Made by a program: the position numbers and the translations under genes
Source of the DNA: Gammaproteobacteria bacterium
GTDB taxonomy: Bacteria > Pseudomonadota > Gammaproteobacteria > Nevskiales > Nevskiaceae
Direction: 5' to 3'
Length of the DNA stretch: 64,000 nt
Assembly (NCBI GenBank): GCA_026398875.1
Contig: JAPLSB010000021.1
Span: 286,479 to 350,478 of the forward strand
Notes under the pieces: model-generated
Told to the model about the DNA's origin: nothing
The model's input: the letters and a program-made list of their open reading frames with translations, nothing else
Database searches by the model: none
Shown here: positions 63,897 to 64,000 of the stretch, piece after piece
Numbering within the stretch: the first letter of the stretch is position 1
Layout: every line of letters begins with the position of its first letter

Positions 63897-64000
63897 ATGG
63901 AACTCGTCGCCCAAATCCAAGCCAACACCGCGCTGACCATCGGTCTGATCTTCGGTCTGGCCGCCCTCGGTACCGCCATCGGCTTCGGCCTGCTCGGCGG
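63897..64000 (+). CDS. atpE: F0F1 ATP synthase subunit c (AtpE), partial
   Basis: The first 34 codons before the right edge: 'MELVAQIQANTALTIGLIFG' then 'LAALGTAIGFGLLGG'. This is the first helix of the c-ring subunit, Gly/Ala-rich as expected. The proton-carrying Asp in the second helix lies outside the window. An AACGGAG ribosome-binding site precedes the ATG. Confidence 0.93.
   Translation, partial: MELVAQIQANTALTIGLIFGLAALGTAIGFGLLG

Overview
The window is a high-GC chromosomal segment in which almost every base is coding. The gene content suggests a free-living, respiring, Gram-negative gammaproteobacterium of the Nevskiales/Xanthomonadales type (Solimonas/Nevskia-like). This assignment is inference. 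It rests on a type IV pilus Chp chemosensory cluster, a proteobacterial GshA, DUF2970, three-subunit transhydrogenase, Uup, a TolC-type exporter preceded by a rhodanese, and rsmG-parA-parB followed closely by atpI-atpB-atpE. That last arrangement usually lies near the replication origin. No prophage, insertion sequence, CRISPR array, tRNA or rRNA was seen.

Layout, left half. 0-3 kb: pntAA-pntAB-pntB (minus; pntB runs off the left edge). 3.2-5.1 kb: a secreted DUF4331 protein and a tiny lipoprotein, closed by a strong terminator. 5.1-8 kb: a minus-strand envelope operon (TonB/TolA-like protein, catalytically dead FGE-fold protein, unknown secreted protein). 8.2-11.9 kb: uup, a MocR-type regulator, DUF2970. 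12-14 kb: an overlapping pair of multiheme cytochromes c. 14.1-19.6 kb: a tightly overlapped czcCBA metal-efflux operon. 19.7-21.1 kb: a decayed copy and then an intact copy of a DUF4394 gene. 21.2-22.3 kb: an unknown lipoprotein and a small partner. 22.3-32.7 kb: priA, EamA, OPT transporter, rhodanese-tolC, a LuxR-type regulator, DUF962, DUF1134/EipA, GNAT.

Layout, right half. 32.8-35.6 kb: Bax-inhibitor-1 protein, DUF486, amidase. 35.6-36.1 kb: a non-coding array of 2.5 units of about 207 bp built from nested palindromes. 36.1-39.3 kb: an NYN-nuclease/cold-shock-domain protein overlapping an M23 peptidase, then cbpA and hsp20 behind a heat-shock-like promoter. 39.4-45.8 kb: pilG-pilI-chpA-chpC without pilJ. 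46-49.2 kb: gshA, an acetoacetate-decarboxylase-fold protein, EamA. 49.3-58 kb: exported hydrolases (PHB-depolymerase-like esterase, two coupled amidohydrolases, prolyl oligopeptidase, lipoprotein alpha/beta hydrolase) plus an HD protein. 58-64 kb: VOC, CoA-binding protein, rsmG, parA, parB, a short-chain dehydrogenase, then the start of the atp operon behind a clear sigma-70 promoter.

Much of the expression looks translationally coupled: 4-bp ATGA/GTGA overlaps join the cytochromes, czcC-B-A, the amidohydrolases, TonB/FGE and chpA/chpC, and 1-bp overlaps join M23/NYN and atpI/atpB. The least conventional parts are the TonB-FGE-unknown operon, the NYN-CSD/M23 pair, the Chp cluster without its receptor, the nested palindromic repeats, the duplicated DUF4394 gene and the DUF4331 pair. 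No single wholly new defence or mobile system was recognised.
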